Assembly: GCA_029067085.1 (NCBI GenBank)
Contig: JAIEFE010000015.1
Location: forward strand, 181,633-245,632
Direction: 5' to 3'
Length of the DNA stretch: 64,000 bases
Source: Lachnospiraceae bacterium
GTDB taxonomy: Bacteria; Bacillota; Clostridia; Lachnospirales; Lachnospiraceae
Shown: in pieces, positions 1 to 8,849 of the stretch
Layout of the letters: the number at the start of each line of letters is the position of its first letter
How positions within the stretch are numbered: the first letter of the stretch is position 1
Notes under the pieces: generated by a model
Told to the model about the DNA's origin: nothing
Databases searched by the model: none
The model's input: the letters and a program-made list of their open reading frames with translations, nothing else
Program-made: the position numbers and the translations under genes

Positions 1-537
1 GAACAATTTCACCAGATGGCAGAGACACTTTCCGGCTATACGGAACAGTGTGTGGTAAGCTTTATTGATCTGTACGAAAAGACGAAACGAAATTTTCATG
101 GCATCCGCAGCGTCACGGATAGAGAACAGGAAACGCTGATCGCCGCATTCTCAGAGATTGCCGGAAAGAACCGGCTGCAGATACACCTATGCTGTGAGAA
201 CGCAAAACTTGTCAGGGAAAATGTAGACGCAAAAGGCTGTATGACAAAAGAAGTTCTGGAAGAAGCGTTAGGCTGCCGGTTAGATGTTCCGAAAAAGAAA
301 ATGGCGCGGCAAGAATGTTCCTGCCTGTTAGGAGCAGATATCGGTGTCTACAACACCTGCCCTCATGGCTGCCTATATTGTTATGCCAATTATGACAAAG
401 AAACAGTTGAGAGAAATCACAAATTACATCGCGTGTCCTCTCCCCTGTTGATCGGGGAGGTGACAGCGCATGATGTTGTCAAACAGGCGGAACAAAAGTC
501 CTGGAAAAACGGACAGTTGAGCATTTTTGATTTATAA
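1..537 (+). CDS. DUF1848 family protein, C-terminal part (cut by window start)
   Basis: The reading frame is open from the first base, so the true start lies upstream and only about 178 C-terminal residues are visible. The tail carries a Cys-rich block, CSC followed by DIGVYNTC and CPHGCLYCYAN. This pattern is typical of DUF1848 proteins, where clustered cysteines near the end suggest an Fe-S or metal site, possibly radical-SAM related. The function of the family is not established. It ends about 30 bp before the convergent esterase gene. The family call rests on the Cys motif and the tail resemblance only. Confidence 0.75.
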   Translation, partial: EQFHQMAETLSGYTEQCVVSFIDLYEKTKRNFHGIRSVTDREQETLIAAFSEIAGKNRLQIHLCCENAKLVRENVDAKGCMTKEVLEEALGCRLDVPKKKMARQECSCLLGADIGVYNTCPHGCLYCYANYDKETVERNHKLHRVSSPLLIGEVTAHDVVKQAEQKSWKNGQLSIFDL

Positions 538-566
538 TCAGTAAATAAATGTTTTATCCCTTGCGC

Positions 567-1385
567 TTACTGAAAAATATACTTGCAAAAATTGTAGATC
601 CCGCTGCTGATTGCCGGATTACCGTGATCGGAACCGGGGATTTCCCACCACACATGCTCTACCTTATTTCTCTCAAAAATATCGTGATAACTCTTGGGAA
701 ATTGTCCCACAGTGCCATCCTTGTCTCCGCAGCAGACCATCAAAAAAAATGGTTTCTCACTGGTAAATACCAGCTCATCCTCAGCGAATTGGCCCTCGTG
801 CTCCATTGCCCAGTCTTTTCCCGGCACCAGACCGGGCGCCGGGGCGATGGCTCCCACATACCCGAACAGATCAGGCCGCTGCAGTCCGATCGCCAGCGAC
901 TCTCTGCCGCCCATAGAAAATCCCGCAATCGCAGTGTTTTCCCTACCCTCCGCAATGGAGTAATTCTCCTTAATAAAGGGCATCAGATCCTTCACCAGAT
1001 CATTGATGAAATTGTCATAAGCTGCCACATTCTCTTTATCAATGGCAGTACACACATCCCTGGTCTTGCTGGCATACATATAGGGGTAGACAACGATCAT
1101 CTCTTTAGCGATCCCCCCGGTCATCATATTTTGCATGATAATGCTGTTATCGTTCATATCGTTTTGCGTACCGAAAATACCATGCAGCACATACAGCACC
1201 GGATACTCTTTTTCCTCCGAGTACCCCACCGGCAGTACGATGTTTACCGGCCGCTCCTTCTCACAGGTCGTAGAGTAATAGGTAGTCTTGATCACATCGC
1301 TATACCTGGCATCAGCGTTTTTCTCAGCATACTCTTCCGGGCAAAAAATCTCGATTTCGCAGTTTTGCATCATCTTATATTTCAT
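567..1385 (-). CDS. alpha/beta-hydrolase esterase (feruloyl/acetyl-xylan esterase type)
   Basis: This is a 272-residue protein when started at the ATG at 1385, which has GGAGAGG about 8 bases upstream; an in-frame ATG at 1415 has no such site. It shows the esterase-D/feruloyl-esterase layout: VLYVLHGI (oxyanion region, residues about 63-70), the nucleophile elbow GFSMGG with Ser near 157, an acid candidate in CCGDKDG, and the catalytic His in PGSDHG near 254. No signal peptide is visible, so it is probably cytosolic and acts on short acyl or feruloyl esters of sugars. The ATG lies one base after the stop of the upstream membrane-protein gene, so the two are translationally coupled. The substrate cannot be told. 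Confidence 0.85.
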   Translation of the reverse strand: MKYKMMQNCEIEIFCPEEYAEKNADARYSDVIKTTYYSTTCEKERPVNIVLPVGYSEEKEYPVLYVLHGIFGTQNDMNDNSIIMQNMMTGGIAKEMIVVYPYMYASKTRDVCTAIDKENVAAYDNFINDLVKDLMPFIKENYSIAEGRENTAIAGFSMGGRESLAIGLQRPDLFGYVGAIAPAPGLVPGKDWAMEHEGQFAEDELVFTSEKPFFLMVCCGDKDGTVGQFPKSYHDIFERNKVEHVWWEIPGSDHGNPAISSGIYNFCKYIFQ

Positions 1386-1386
1386 A

Positions 1387-2097
1387 CTATTTTTCCTCTC
1401 CTTCCTTTTGCGCATCTAAAGTCCGATAACTCTTGCTCAGCAATCTCAGATAAATAACGGATGCCACAAAAATTGCGAGTCTGCACCAATCCGTGAAAAC
1501 TGAACTCGGCAAAAACAACACTATCATATATAAAATACCCGTCACCAGATACACCACCCAGACTTCCTGTGCGAATTTAGCTATCTTTACGGCATCCAAC
1601 CCTTTCATAATTGCCGCAACAGACGTACACACGAAATACGCCACCAGAAGCGGAGCCGCATGGTGTACAATACCGGCAATTAGGTCAATCCATGCCGCAG
1701 CTCCTTTCAGATACTCATCATACATACACATACGTTCTTCTGCCGCAAAATACATTATGTATGAAACATGATCTATCTTATCAGCATGAACGATAAATCT
1801 TATCACAAGAGCAGAAACGTCTGCAAAGCACAGTACCGCAGCTTTCCTGCAGGCGCCTATCTCTTTTCCCATTCTATATAAGCTTACCCCACATACGGCG
1901 GGAAACAATATCCTACCAAAGTAAAACAAATATAAAGCGTCAATAAACGCATCAACCGCGAATAACCATCCCGCCACAAAAAATACGGGCGGCAAAAACT
2001 CACAAAGCGCTTGCATCAGCGTCATCAAAAACACCTGTTTTAATCGGCATGCCAAGTTTTGATCGTTGTCCAATCTGCATATCTCCCGTAAATTCAT
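1387..2097 (-). CDS. multi-pass membrane protein of unknown function
   Basis: This is a 236-residue protein with about five or six hydrophobic segments (for example residues 25-60, 140-165 and 180-225) and no motif I recognise. A soluble N-terminus (MNLREICRLDNDQN) precedes the first helix. The stop codon lies one base before the esterase start, so they form a two-gene operon. It could be a small transporter-like or sensor protein, but nothing in the sequence decides this. Confidence 0.6.
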   Translation of the reverse strand: MNLREICRLDNDQNLACRLKQVFLMTLMQALCEFLPPVFFVAGWLFAVDAFIDALYLFYFGRILFPAVCGVSLYRMGKEIGACRKAAVLCFADVSALVIRFIVHADKIDHVSYIMYFAAEERMCMYDEYLKGAAAWIDLIAGIVHHAAPLLVAYFVCTSVAAIMKGLDAVKIAKFAQEVWVVYLVTGILYMIVLFLPSSVFTDWCRLAIFVASVIYLRLLSKSYRTLDAQKEGEEK

Positions 2098-2156
2098 CTA
2101 ATCATGATATCATTATACACGATATAAAAGATAAGACAAAATATTTTTATAACCTC

Positions 2157-2187
2157 TTGACTCTCACGCTGCGTCATAGACTAAAGT
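2157..2187 (+). promoter_or_regulatory. MerR-type promoter with 19-bp spacer
   Basis: TTGACT at 2157-2162 and TAAAGT at 2182-2187 are separated by 19 bp. This is the over-long spacer typical of promoters activated by MerR-family regulators through DNA untwisting. The spacer holds an imperfect dyad (CTCACGC/GCGTCATAG). It lies 70 bp ahead of the MerR gene at 2259, so autoregulation is likely. Confidence 0.6.
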
Positions 2188-2258
2188 GATGTTTGCAACA
2201 GATAACAGCCTTTGCAGTATGATGGGATTTTCAATTGGGAAAAGGAGGACTTACAGAC

Positions 2259-3107
2259 ATGAGAACCGTGAAGGAATTATCCGATTTAACAGGTATCAGC
2301 GTGCGCACACTTCACTACTATGATGAGATCGGGCTGCTTGCACCCACCAGAAAAAGTGAAGCGGGATACCGGCTTTATGACGATAAAGCATTGGAGACAT
2401 TACAGCAGATATTGTTTTTCCGCGAATTTGATATTCCTCTCAAGGAGATTAGGTCTGTTATGGAAAATCCTGCCCTCGACAGAATCCAAATATTGCAGAT
2501 GCAAAGGAAGATGCTGACGGCAAAAAAGGAACGCATGGAGCGTCTGATCGCCGGCATCGACGACATTCTGAAAGGAGAGAACAGGATGGATTTTACTATT
2601 TTTAACGAGACGGAATTAGAAGAAATGTTTCAGGCAATGATAGAACATATGCCGGAGGAAATAAGGCAGACAGCTATCAATGAATTTGGAAGTGTCGAAC
2701 AGTGGAAACAGCATTATCTTGAAGCGACCTCATCGGAAAAGATGCAGAAAAACTATGCCAAGATGGTGGAATGGTACGGCGGAAAAGAAGCGTATCTTTC
2801 CGTTTTAAAAAACCCGGTCAGCAAAGAAGTGGCCGAGAGTTACAACAAAAGGATCGAGACCATCCTGCAAAAGCTGTACGATAAACGCGACTGTCCCGTG
2901 GATTCCTTTGAAGTGAAAGAAATCGTGGGCGAATACGGTTTTGCCATGAAACAGTTCAGCCAGATCAAAGACGAAAGAGAACTGATGCTGGCAAACGCCC
3001 GTTTCTACCGGAACGAGCCTTCCAAGTCAAATCTGGATCAAAAATACGGCGAAGGAGCCGCCGCGTTTTTTGCCCGGGCGATAGAGGCATTCTATTCGGA
3101 AAGCTGA
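2259..3107 (+). CDS. MerR family regulator with TipAS-like C-terminal domain
   Basis: The protein has 282 residues. The start at ATG 2259 is chosen because AGGAGG lies 10 bases upstream. Residues 1-70 form a MerR winged helix (VKELSDLTGISVRTLHYYDE, then GYRLYDD), followed by a dimerisation helix. The remainder is a TipAS-like helical domain with the MVEWYGGKEAY region, which in family members such as TipA or Mta binds drugs or small hydrophobic ligands. No efflux or target gene lies immediately downstream. The promoter at 2157 has the 19-bp spacer that MerR proteins act on, so it probably activates itself. Confidence 0.88.
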   Translation: MRTVKELSDLTGISVRTLHYYDEIGLLAPTRKSEAGYRLYDDKALETLQQILFFREFDIPLKEIRSVMENPALDRIQILQMQRKMLTAKKERMERLIAGIDDILKGENRMDFTIFNETELEEMFQAMIEHMPEEIRQTAINEFGSVEQWKQHYLEATSSEKMQKNYAKMVEWYGGKEAYLSVLKNPVSKEVAESYNKRIETILQKLYDKRDCPVDSFEVKEIVGEYGFAMKQFSQIKDERELMLANARFYRNEPSKSNLDQKYGEGAAAFFARAIEAFYSES

Positions 3108-3119
3108 TCTGTTTCTCAG

Positions 3120-3149
3120 CCGCCTCAATGACACAATTCATTGGGGCGG
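3120..3149. terminator. hairpin terminator between convergent genes
   Basis: CCGCCTCAATG (3120-3130) pairs with CATTGGGGCGG (3139-3149) over an 8-base loop, with one G-U pair. It sits exactly between the ends of the MerR gene and the leftward gene ending at 3150. The T tract is weak on both sides. Confidence 0.6.
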
Positions 3150-3665
3150 TTATCTCAGAAAAAGCTGAGTGCCGCTTATGACCTGATCGGTAATAAGAAG
3201 CAGCTTGTTTTTCAAAAAAGGCGAAAGCGCTTCCTTAGTCGCTTTCTCATCCACGATCTCATTCTGTTCGGCCGCAAATACCAAAACGACTTTGCTTCTT
3301 GCCTGAAATTTTTTCAGGTAAGCAAACAATTCCTCATATCGTTTTTTACACGGAGAACAGACATACTCCGTAAAAGCTGTGCCCGTCATAAGCATCGCCA
3401 TCGGTGCCACCTGCGCGCTCATTTTCTCCTGCCCCCAGAATATCAGATTCAGCCGGACGTTGCGAAAGATCTCATTGCTTCTCTTAAGCGCCTTTACGAC
3501 TGCTGCCACCGCATCCTGAAAATCCTCCGGCTTCATGGTGGTGTCGATCACGATCGCCATTTCCAGATTTCCGCCCTGATAATTTCCGGGAACGTGCAGA
3601 ATCGCATTGACTCTTTTTGCAATTTGCAGCGCATCTATCTCCGTAAGCTCCATAAAAACTTGCAC
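3150..3665 (-). CDS. hypothetical protein, possibly von Willebrand A-like
   Basis: This is a 171-residue cytosolic protein I cannot assign. It starts at GTG 3665, with AAAGGA just upstream; an ATG at 3653 is an alternative. A strand MAIVIDTTM followed by a helix, and later strands such as KVVLVFAAE and LLLITDQVI, suggest an alternating alpha/beta fold resembling a vWA domain, but the metal-site motif is incomplete. A CSPCKKR pair of cysteines sits mid-protein. It is monocistronic and convergent with the MerR gene. Confidence 0.5.
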   Translation of the reverse strand: MQVFMELTEIDALQIAKRVNAILHVPGNYQGGNLEMAIVIDTTMKPEDFQDAVAAVVKALKRSNEIFRNVRLNLIFWGQEKMSAQVAPMAMLMTGTAFTEYVCSPCKKRYEELFAYLKKFQARSKVVLVFAAEQNEIVDEKATKEALSPFLKNKLLLITDQVISGTQLFLR

Positions 3666-3764
3666 ATTCCTTTCGCCAAGCTTTTTTCAGTATACTATCG
3701 TCACATAGTGATTGCAAGATTTATCGAGGCAACGAAAAAAGACTTTACAAAAAAACGAAAATGA

Positions 3765-4190
3765 ACAGTTGAAAAATTCTCCAGAGGGGTTTATCATATC
3801 ATTAATGAGACTTTTATTGTTCAAATTATCGTTACAAAAGAGCTCCTGCAAGAGGAGGATCTATATCTGCACTGCCTGACCGATGATCTGAATAATGCGG
3901 AACTGATCAAACAACTCATTGATGATTACCGGCAGCATCAGAAGCAAGATATTTATATCCGATATATGAACCAGTTGACCAATGCCAATTCCAATACGAA
4001 AGGGAGATTGCCTATGTTGTTTGAAGAAATGATGGAACGTGGAAGAGCGGAAGTGAGGGACTATTATCAGTATAAAATTGAGCAGTTGTCTTCTACTAAC
4101 GAGCAACTGTCTTCCTTTAATGAGCAGTTATCTTCTAAGATTGACCATTTGGAAAATCTACTCAGGCAGCATAATATTCAATTTGATTAA
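3765..4190 (+). pseudogene. remnant of an Rpn-like (PD-(D/E)XK) putative nuclease gene
   Basis: From the stop at 3762 onwards the frame reads coding-like sequence (FSRGVYHIINETF, VQIIVTKELLQEEDLYLHCL) for about 67 residues before the first ATG at 3966. It then ends in a heptad tail with repeated NEQLSSFNEQLSS units. The pattern is the C-terminal half of a family common in Lachnospiraceae and related in layout to Rpn/transposase-like nucleases. The N-terminal catalytic half is missing, so it is a truncated gene. A short product from ATG 3966 (74 residues) is possible but has no good ribosome binding site. Confidence 0.6.
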
Positions 4191-4191
4191 G

Positions 4192-4779
4192 TTAATTAAT
4201 AGCGATAGAAGCAAACAGCCGAAACAGCATGACTACAAAAAAGTAAACATCACGAATCACCAGAAAAATAAGAAAACCAATCAAAAATCCGGCAGAATTT
4301 GCCGCCACATCATCCAATTGGCAAAACCCAAGCTGATATTTTAACTGCAATGCCTCTATACATACACTACAGGCCAGGGCAATCGGCAGCGCAATCAAAA
4401 TATGGCTCATAGTTTTGCCAAACATCGGAAACAAGATGCCAAACGGAATAAACATAATGATATTTGCAAGCAAAAATGCTTTCTGTGCATCATTTTCATT
4501 CCATCTGACCAGAAACCGCCAGTCGACCGCCCCGTAATTGCCCGGCTCTCTGGAAAAGATCGTCAATTGCAGGACACAATACATATATGCGATAAAGAGA
4601 AATCCAACCAAGAGACGCCACCAAAAAAGCCAGGAAACTTTTTTATGCAGGCAAAATTTCCACACGGCGCATAATACGAGCAGGAAACAGGTTATTCCCG
4701 CCGCATAGGTGCAACCGGCAGGAAGATATGCTAATGCGGATTTTAATTGCATGATTACAAGGGCTTTTACGTAAGACAT
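4192..4779 (-). CDS. VanZ-like membrane protein
   Basis: This is a 195-residue protein with five or so membrane helices and the VanZ-family signature. The signature includes the QLTIFSREPGN loop, the ANIIMFIPFGILFPMF helix, and CSVCIEALQL followed by LDDVAANSAG. ATG 4779 has GGAG about 7 bases upstream. VanZ relatives are linked to teicoplanin resistance and to cell-envelope polymer clusters; their biochemical role is unresolved. It is the last gene of the leftward EPS region. A decayed second copy lies at 6133-6560. Confidence 0.85.
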   Translation of the reverse strand: MSYVKALVIMQLKSALAYLPAGCTYAAGITCFLLVLCAVWKFCLHKKVSWLFWWRLLVGFLFIAYMYCVLQLTIFSREPGNYGAVDWRFLVRWNENDAQKAFLLANIIMFIPFGILFPMFGKTMSHILIALPIALACSVCIEALQLKYQLGFCQLDDVAANSAGFLIGFLIFLVIRDVYFFVVMLFRLFASIAIN

Positions 4780-4929
4780 ATTTTTGCTCCATGCTTTTTT
4801 TACATTTTTGGACTTAATGAAACTATCAACAAATATTCAATACTTGAAAAAACAAAATGACTATATACGGCTCTTAGCCACAGTTTATCAGAAGCCCAAA
4901 TCATGCACGTATATTCTGATGCAGCGGAG

Positions 4930-5133
4930 CTATTTTAGGGTAGATACCTTCATCGGACAAACTTCCAAACAAATATAACAGCCCAAACATTTTGTTTCAT
5001 CCACTTTTGGGTACTCAAAACCCTCTTCATCTTCTATCATCATTATGGCTGATTGTGGACAAATGGCATAACAGGCTGTGCATCCACAACATTCTTCCTT
5101 TTTATTAAAAAGTGCAGGCAACTTCCTTTCCAC
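4930..5133 (-). CDS. ferredoxin-like fragment of an F420 dehydrogenase beta-type protein
   Basis: The 67-residue frame encodes two 4Fe-4S motifs, CCGCTACYAIC and CLGCYICLEVC. This is the usual N-terminal domain of coenzyme F420 hydrogenase/dehydrogenase beta-subunit-like proteins found in polysaccharide clusters. It stops right after the second cluster, where intact proteins continue with the flavin-binding domain. Its GTG start overlaps the TAG of the upstream C-terminal-type gene. It is most likely a 3'-truncated gene rather than a free ferredoxin. Confidence 0.6.
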   Translation of the reverse strand: MERKLPALFNKKEECCGCTACYAICPQSAIMMIEDEEGFEYPKVDETKCLGCYICLEVCPMKVSTLK

Positions 5134-6026
5134 TATTTTTTTACCAGCCTTCTTTTTATTTTTCCAAACCTGAATTTCAGCTTGTTGATTATGCCGATTT
5201 CTCCATATTTCCGGGCAATATATCCAAAATCCTTTACATAATACTCATTCCAAAACTGTTCTCTTCCGATAGGCTTAGGAAATGGTTCTTTCAATGGCAT
5301 TTGCATACTGTCTTCAATGCTCGTTGCTTTCCACTTAACCTTATTTTTTATAGCATTAAAAATATATTCACCGGAGTTAGTATTAATTAACACAATTGAT
5401 ACCCCTTTATTATCATCGAATTCCGGAGCTGCCTTTTCTATTCCCCAGTAATCACCAATTGTAATATCACCAGGATGTACAATTGATTTATATGGACACA
5501 CATAACAGCTCGGTCTTAAAATCATGTGTCCGTAAAAAAGATTCTTAAAAATTTCTGCACTTACCTTTTTTCCGTTGTCAAATGAAAAAGTTTCGATATG
5601 TTCACGCCATCCGAAGTCCTGTTTATTCCGAAAATCTACATCATTCACTTTTGCCCCATGACATTTTTCCAGCCATTCCAAGTATGCGAACCATACCTTA
5701 GGGCTTGGTACTCCATGACAGATAATATCCATACAAATCAGGTTATCATAATCTCTTTTCAAAAATCCTTTTAAACCAGCAATTTGGCATGATGTCCCGG
5801 TAAACAGAATTATTCTTCCATCAAGCAAATCTGTCTGCACATTGCGGAATGTATTTCCCAGCCTACTCGGAATATACTTCGATCCACGCATTCGATTTCT
5901 CCCATCGACATGATCAGCCCTGATATGAACTGCTTCGAAATTCTGAGACAATGTACATCCATAAACTACTCCATTGTTGTAAGTAGGAAATAATCCAACC
6001 CGTTCATAAATTACAATAATTGTCAA
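5133..6026 (-). CDS. coenzyme F420 hydrogenase/dehydrogenase beta-subunit C-terminal domain protein, 5'-truncated
   Basis: The 297 residues match the C-terminal domain of the FrhB/FdhB-like family: GTSCQIAGLKGFL, CHGVPSPKVW, and a Cys cluster CYVCPYK followed by GDITIGDYWG. In EPS clusters such proteins are thought to reduce or modify sugars or to act near pyruvyl transferases. The usual N-terminal ferredoxin domain and the SSGG segment are absent. The frame starts at a TTG at 6026, three codons after an in-frame stop, with no ribosome binding site. I infer that the 5' end was lost by recombination. The ferredoxin fragment at 4930 lies downstream instead of upstream. Confidence 0.7.
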   Translation of the reverse strand: MTIIVIYERVGLFPTYNNGVVYGCTLSQNFEAVHIRADHVDGRNRMRGSKYIPSRLGNTFRNVQTDLLDGRIILFTGTSCQIAGLKGFLKRDYDNLICMDIICHGVPSPKVWFAYLEWLEKCHGAKVNDVDFRNKQDFGWREHIETFSFDNGKKVSAEIFKNLFYGHMILRPSCYVCPYKSIVHPGDITIGDYWGIEKAAPEFDDNKGVSIVLINTNSGEYIFNAIKNKVKWKATSIEDSMQMPLKEPFPKPIGREQFWNEYYVKDFGYIARKYGEIGIINKLKFRFGKIKRRLVKK

Positions 6027-6132
6027 AATGTACTATAATGATAGTTGATTCTACTTATGAACAGCGCTTTACTTGCACGTTGAAAAAATCCACTTAGAAA
6101 TGTATACTAAGCGTACGAATCCTTTATTTCAA

Positions 6133-6560
6133 CTACGCCGCTTCAATGCCAATGCCGCAGGCTGTCGCAATAGGCATCGTAGCCAAAATATGCCGCATCG
6201 ATTTTCCCAGCATAGGAAAGAGAATTCCGAGCGGAATAAACATAGCGATGTTGGCAATGTTAAAAGCCTTCTGCTCATTGCTGTCAAACCATCTGGATAA
6301 AACAACCAGTCAATATGATCATAGCACGGCATTGGCGTACACGACAAAATAGTAAGTTGAAGCACACAAAAGCCATATGTCACAAAAACAAACAGCCCTA
6401 TAACGCGAACACAAATCGAAATATTACCGTCAGCGTAGGCTTATTGTGAAAAGCCAGACACACGGACAGCCCTGCAAGCACGGCAATAGAACAAACCGCC
6501 GCCAGTTTGAAGGCGGTCTGCAGATATATGTAAGCTTCCTTTATCTGAAAGATTACGAGT
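6133..6560 (-). pseudogene. decayed second VanZ-like gene
   Basis: On the leftward strand the VanZ pattern can be followed through several frames. An N-terminal part (QIKEAYIYLQTAFKLAAV) stops in one frame. TYGFCVLQLTILS continues in a second. NIANIAMFIPLGILFPML and HILATMPIATACGIGIEAA follow in a third and end at the stop at 6133-6135. The last quarter of the protein (LDDVAANSAG in the intact copy) is missing. At least two frameshifts and a 3' truncation make it non-functional. Confidence 0.8.
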
Positions 6561-6582
6561 TCCCATATGGCATCCATTTTTT

Positions 6583-7344
6583 CTACTTGGACTCGTCAAA
6601 TTTTTTTGAGATAATCAAGCGATTTAATAAAAGGCTTCCATTGCATTTAAGTTTCTGTATCAGTACATCTCTTTTATGTACTAATCCGTATTTATATTGT
6701 ATTTGTGCACGTTCTAAACGTGATACTGGAGATTGTGAAGAGATTCCATGCATTCCAAAATTCGTTAAAATTTTATAAATAGGTTTAAATTTAATAGTAT
6801 TATTTTTAAAACACATTAGCATATAGTCATAGTCTGACGCTATTTTATATGCTGTATTGTATAGACCATAATCATCATATATTTTTTTACTCACAAAACA
6901 CGTTGGATGATTGATCATAGCCGACTCAAGGAAATGATGGTTATTGAAAACAATTCCCATCTCCTTATTATTAACTACTTGTCTTAACATTCCATATATA
7001 ATTTGATATGGATAATCATCCGATGCCTGACTCACCAATTTTAGTGTGTCCTTTTCATAATAATCATCACTGTTAAGTATTCCAATCAGCTCCCCCGAAC
7101 ATTTTTTTATTCCTTTATTCATTGCATCATAAATACCTTTATCCGATTCTGAATAATATTTTAATTTTCCCTCAAAAGCATTCTCATATTTTTTAACAAC
7201 ATCTACCGTTCCATCTGTTGACCCGCCATCAATAATAACATATTCATAGCACGAATATGATTGATTAAGAACACTTTCAATCGTCTTTTCAATACTATTT
7301 ATACTGTTATAGCACACTGTTACTATTGAAATTTTTTTAAACAT
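6583..7344 (-). CDS. family 2 glycosyltransferase
   Basis: This is a 253-residue GT-A fold enzyme. It shows the N-terminal VTVCYNS strand, the nucleotide-binding YVIIDGGSTDGT (the usual VDDGSTDGT), DKGIYDAMNKGI, and the metal-binding NSDD (DXD equivalent) near residue 92. ATG 7344 has GAGG at 6 bases. It probably adds one sugar to the lipid-linked EPS repeat unit on the inner membrane face. It is the last intact glycosyltransferase of the operon, and the DNA here is very A+T-rich. Confidence 0.9.
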   Translation of the reverse strand: MFKKISIVTVCYNSINSIEKTIESVLNQSYSCYEYVIIDGGSTDGTVDVVKKYENAFEGKLKYYSESDKGIYDAMNKGIKKCSGELIGILNSDDYYEKDTLKLVSQASDDYPYQIIYGMLRQVVNNKEMGIVFNNHHFLESAMINHPTCFVSKKIYDDYGLYNTAYKIASDYDYMLMCFKNNTIKFKPIYKILTNFGMHGISSQSPVSRLERAQIQYKYGLVHKRDVLIQKLKCNGSLLLNRLIISKKFDESK

Positions 7345-7392
7345 TTATTACCTCACAGATTTAAGAAATTTTTAGATCATCAAAATTCACAG

Positions 7393-8838
7393 CTATTTTC
7401 TATTTTTTATGGCATTCCTTATATTTATTCGACTTTCATTATGGATTCCTAATAATACTAATATGTATACTAAAAAATAAACCAAAAAAAGAAATAGGAT
7501 TCTTACAATAATAGCCATTCCAGAAAAAGAAAAATTGAGCAAATATACTAAAAAGGATGCCACTACAGAGGCAAATACAAATTTAAGAATTTCTAAATCA
7601 TGATACCATTTCCCAACGATTTTATTAGATTTATTGATAAAAAGTATTGCGTTAATCACTTCAGAAATAACTGTCGCAAACGCTGCACCGTTTACGCCTA
7701 TAACAGGAATTAACACTGCATTTACCACAACGTTGACAATACATGATATATATATTGATTTTGCATATTGTTTTTCATTTCCTGTCGCTTGTAATACGCA
7801 TACACCAAAAGTATAAGTAACAGCCATTACAATAACAGAAGCAGTAAGAATCAACATGGAATTTCTCCCGTTCAGATATTCTTTCCCGCCTAATAATAAA
7901 ATAATATCCTCCGCTTCTACAATAAAGAAACCTGTTAAGCCCACACTAATTATTAATAGCAAAATAAATATTTTTCTTAAAACAGCACTATATTCATCTA
8001 ATCTTCGATTATTATAATTGTATGTCAATCTAGGCAATGCTGCAGAAACGATTCCGGAAATAATTGTAACAAGCAGTGTTTTTATTTTTACACTAAAACT
8101 ATATATACCCACCCAATAATCTGTACTCCAAATGCCTAACATTGTAGTGTCAATATTAGCAGATATCGTACTTGCAAACGAAGCCGAGAAAAAAATTAAG
8201 ATAGAAATCCAGTGTTTTTTATATGCTAATTTAAAAGGATTATATATTTTTATATAGCTTCTAATATGAAATAAATTCATTAAATTAGTCACTATAATAG
8301 TGATTACTAAAATCCAGACATAAGTTATATAATCATCTCTATTTTTAACCAGCAAAAATATAAACACCACAGAAGAAGATCTCACTATAAAAGTTCTTAT
8401 GGTAATGTATGTAAATTCTTCAAGTGCCAGATATAACCATTCCATTCCTACTGCATTAAAGAAAATAACCAATGAATATATAAACAGTAACTCTTTATAG
8501 GGTTTGAAATGATTCAGGCAACAAATACAAAAATAATAAATAACATAAGTAATACTAATCAGAAGCAAATTAATATAAATTAATTCCGCGACAGATCTTT
8601 TTAAGCTCTCTGTATCATCTTTTAATTTCGAACATATAAGAATACCATAGCTGGAAATACCTAACATTGAGAACAAACAAAAAAAATTATTTACCGCCGT
8701 TACAAATGAAATTTTTCCCATATGATCAGGTCCCAAAATTTGAGATACATAGGGAAAAACTATCATAGGTACCATTAAATTAATCGCAACCCTAATAATA
8801 TTAAAAACAATATTAATTTTAATAGATTTCTTTTTCAT
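7393..8838 (-). CDS. oligosaccharide flippase (Wzx-like, polysaccharide biosynthesis protein)
   Basis: The protein has 481 residues with about 12-14 hydrophobic segments. It starts with the family's N-terminal pattern (NIVFNIIRVAINLMVPMI, FPYVSQILGPDHMGK) and carries GVNGAAFATVISE near residue 385, as in Wzx/MATE-like flippases. It would move the undecaprenyl-linked repeat unit across the membrane. It sits 12 bp downstream of the putative polymerase, as expected for a Wzx/Wzy cluster. Confidence 0.9.
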   Translation of the reverse strand: MKKKSIKINIVFNIIRVAINLMVPMIVFPYVSQILGPDHMGKISFVTAVNNFFCLFSMLGISSYGILICSKLKDDTESLKRSVAELIYINLLLISITYVIYYFCICCLNHFKPYKELLFIYSLVIFFNAVGMEWLYLALEEFTYITIRTFIVRSSSVVFIFLLVKNRDDYITYVWILVITIIVTNLMNLFHIRSYIKIYNPFKLAYKKHWISILIFFSASFASTISANIDTTMLGIWSTDYWVGIYSFSVKIKTLLVTIISGIVSAALPRLTYNYNNRRLDEYSAVLRKIFILLLIISVGLTGFFIVEAEDIILLLGGKEYLNGRNSMLILTASVIVMAVTYTFGVCVLQATGNEKQYAKSIYISCIVNVVVNAVLIPVIGVNGAAFATVISEVINAILFINKSNKIVGKWYHDLEILKFVFASVVASFLVYLLNFSFSGMAIIVRILFLFLVYFLVYILVLLGIHNESRINIRNAIKNRK

Positions 8839-8849
8839 TTAAGATAAGC

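Noticed and set aside
549..1457. 302-codon open frame on the + strand
   Set aside because: It is antisense to the esterase gene, which has clear catalytic motifs and a ribosome binding site; the + strand product has no recognisable domain.
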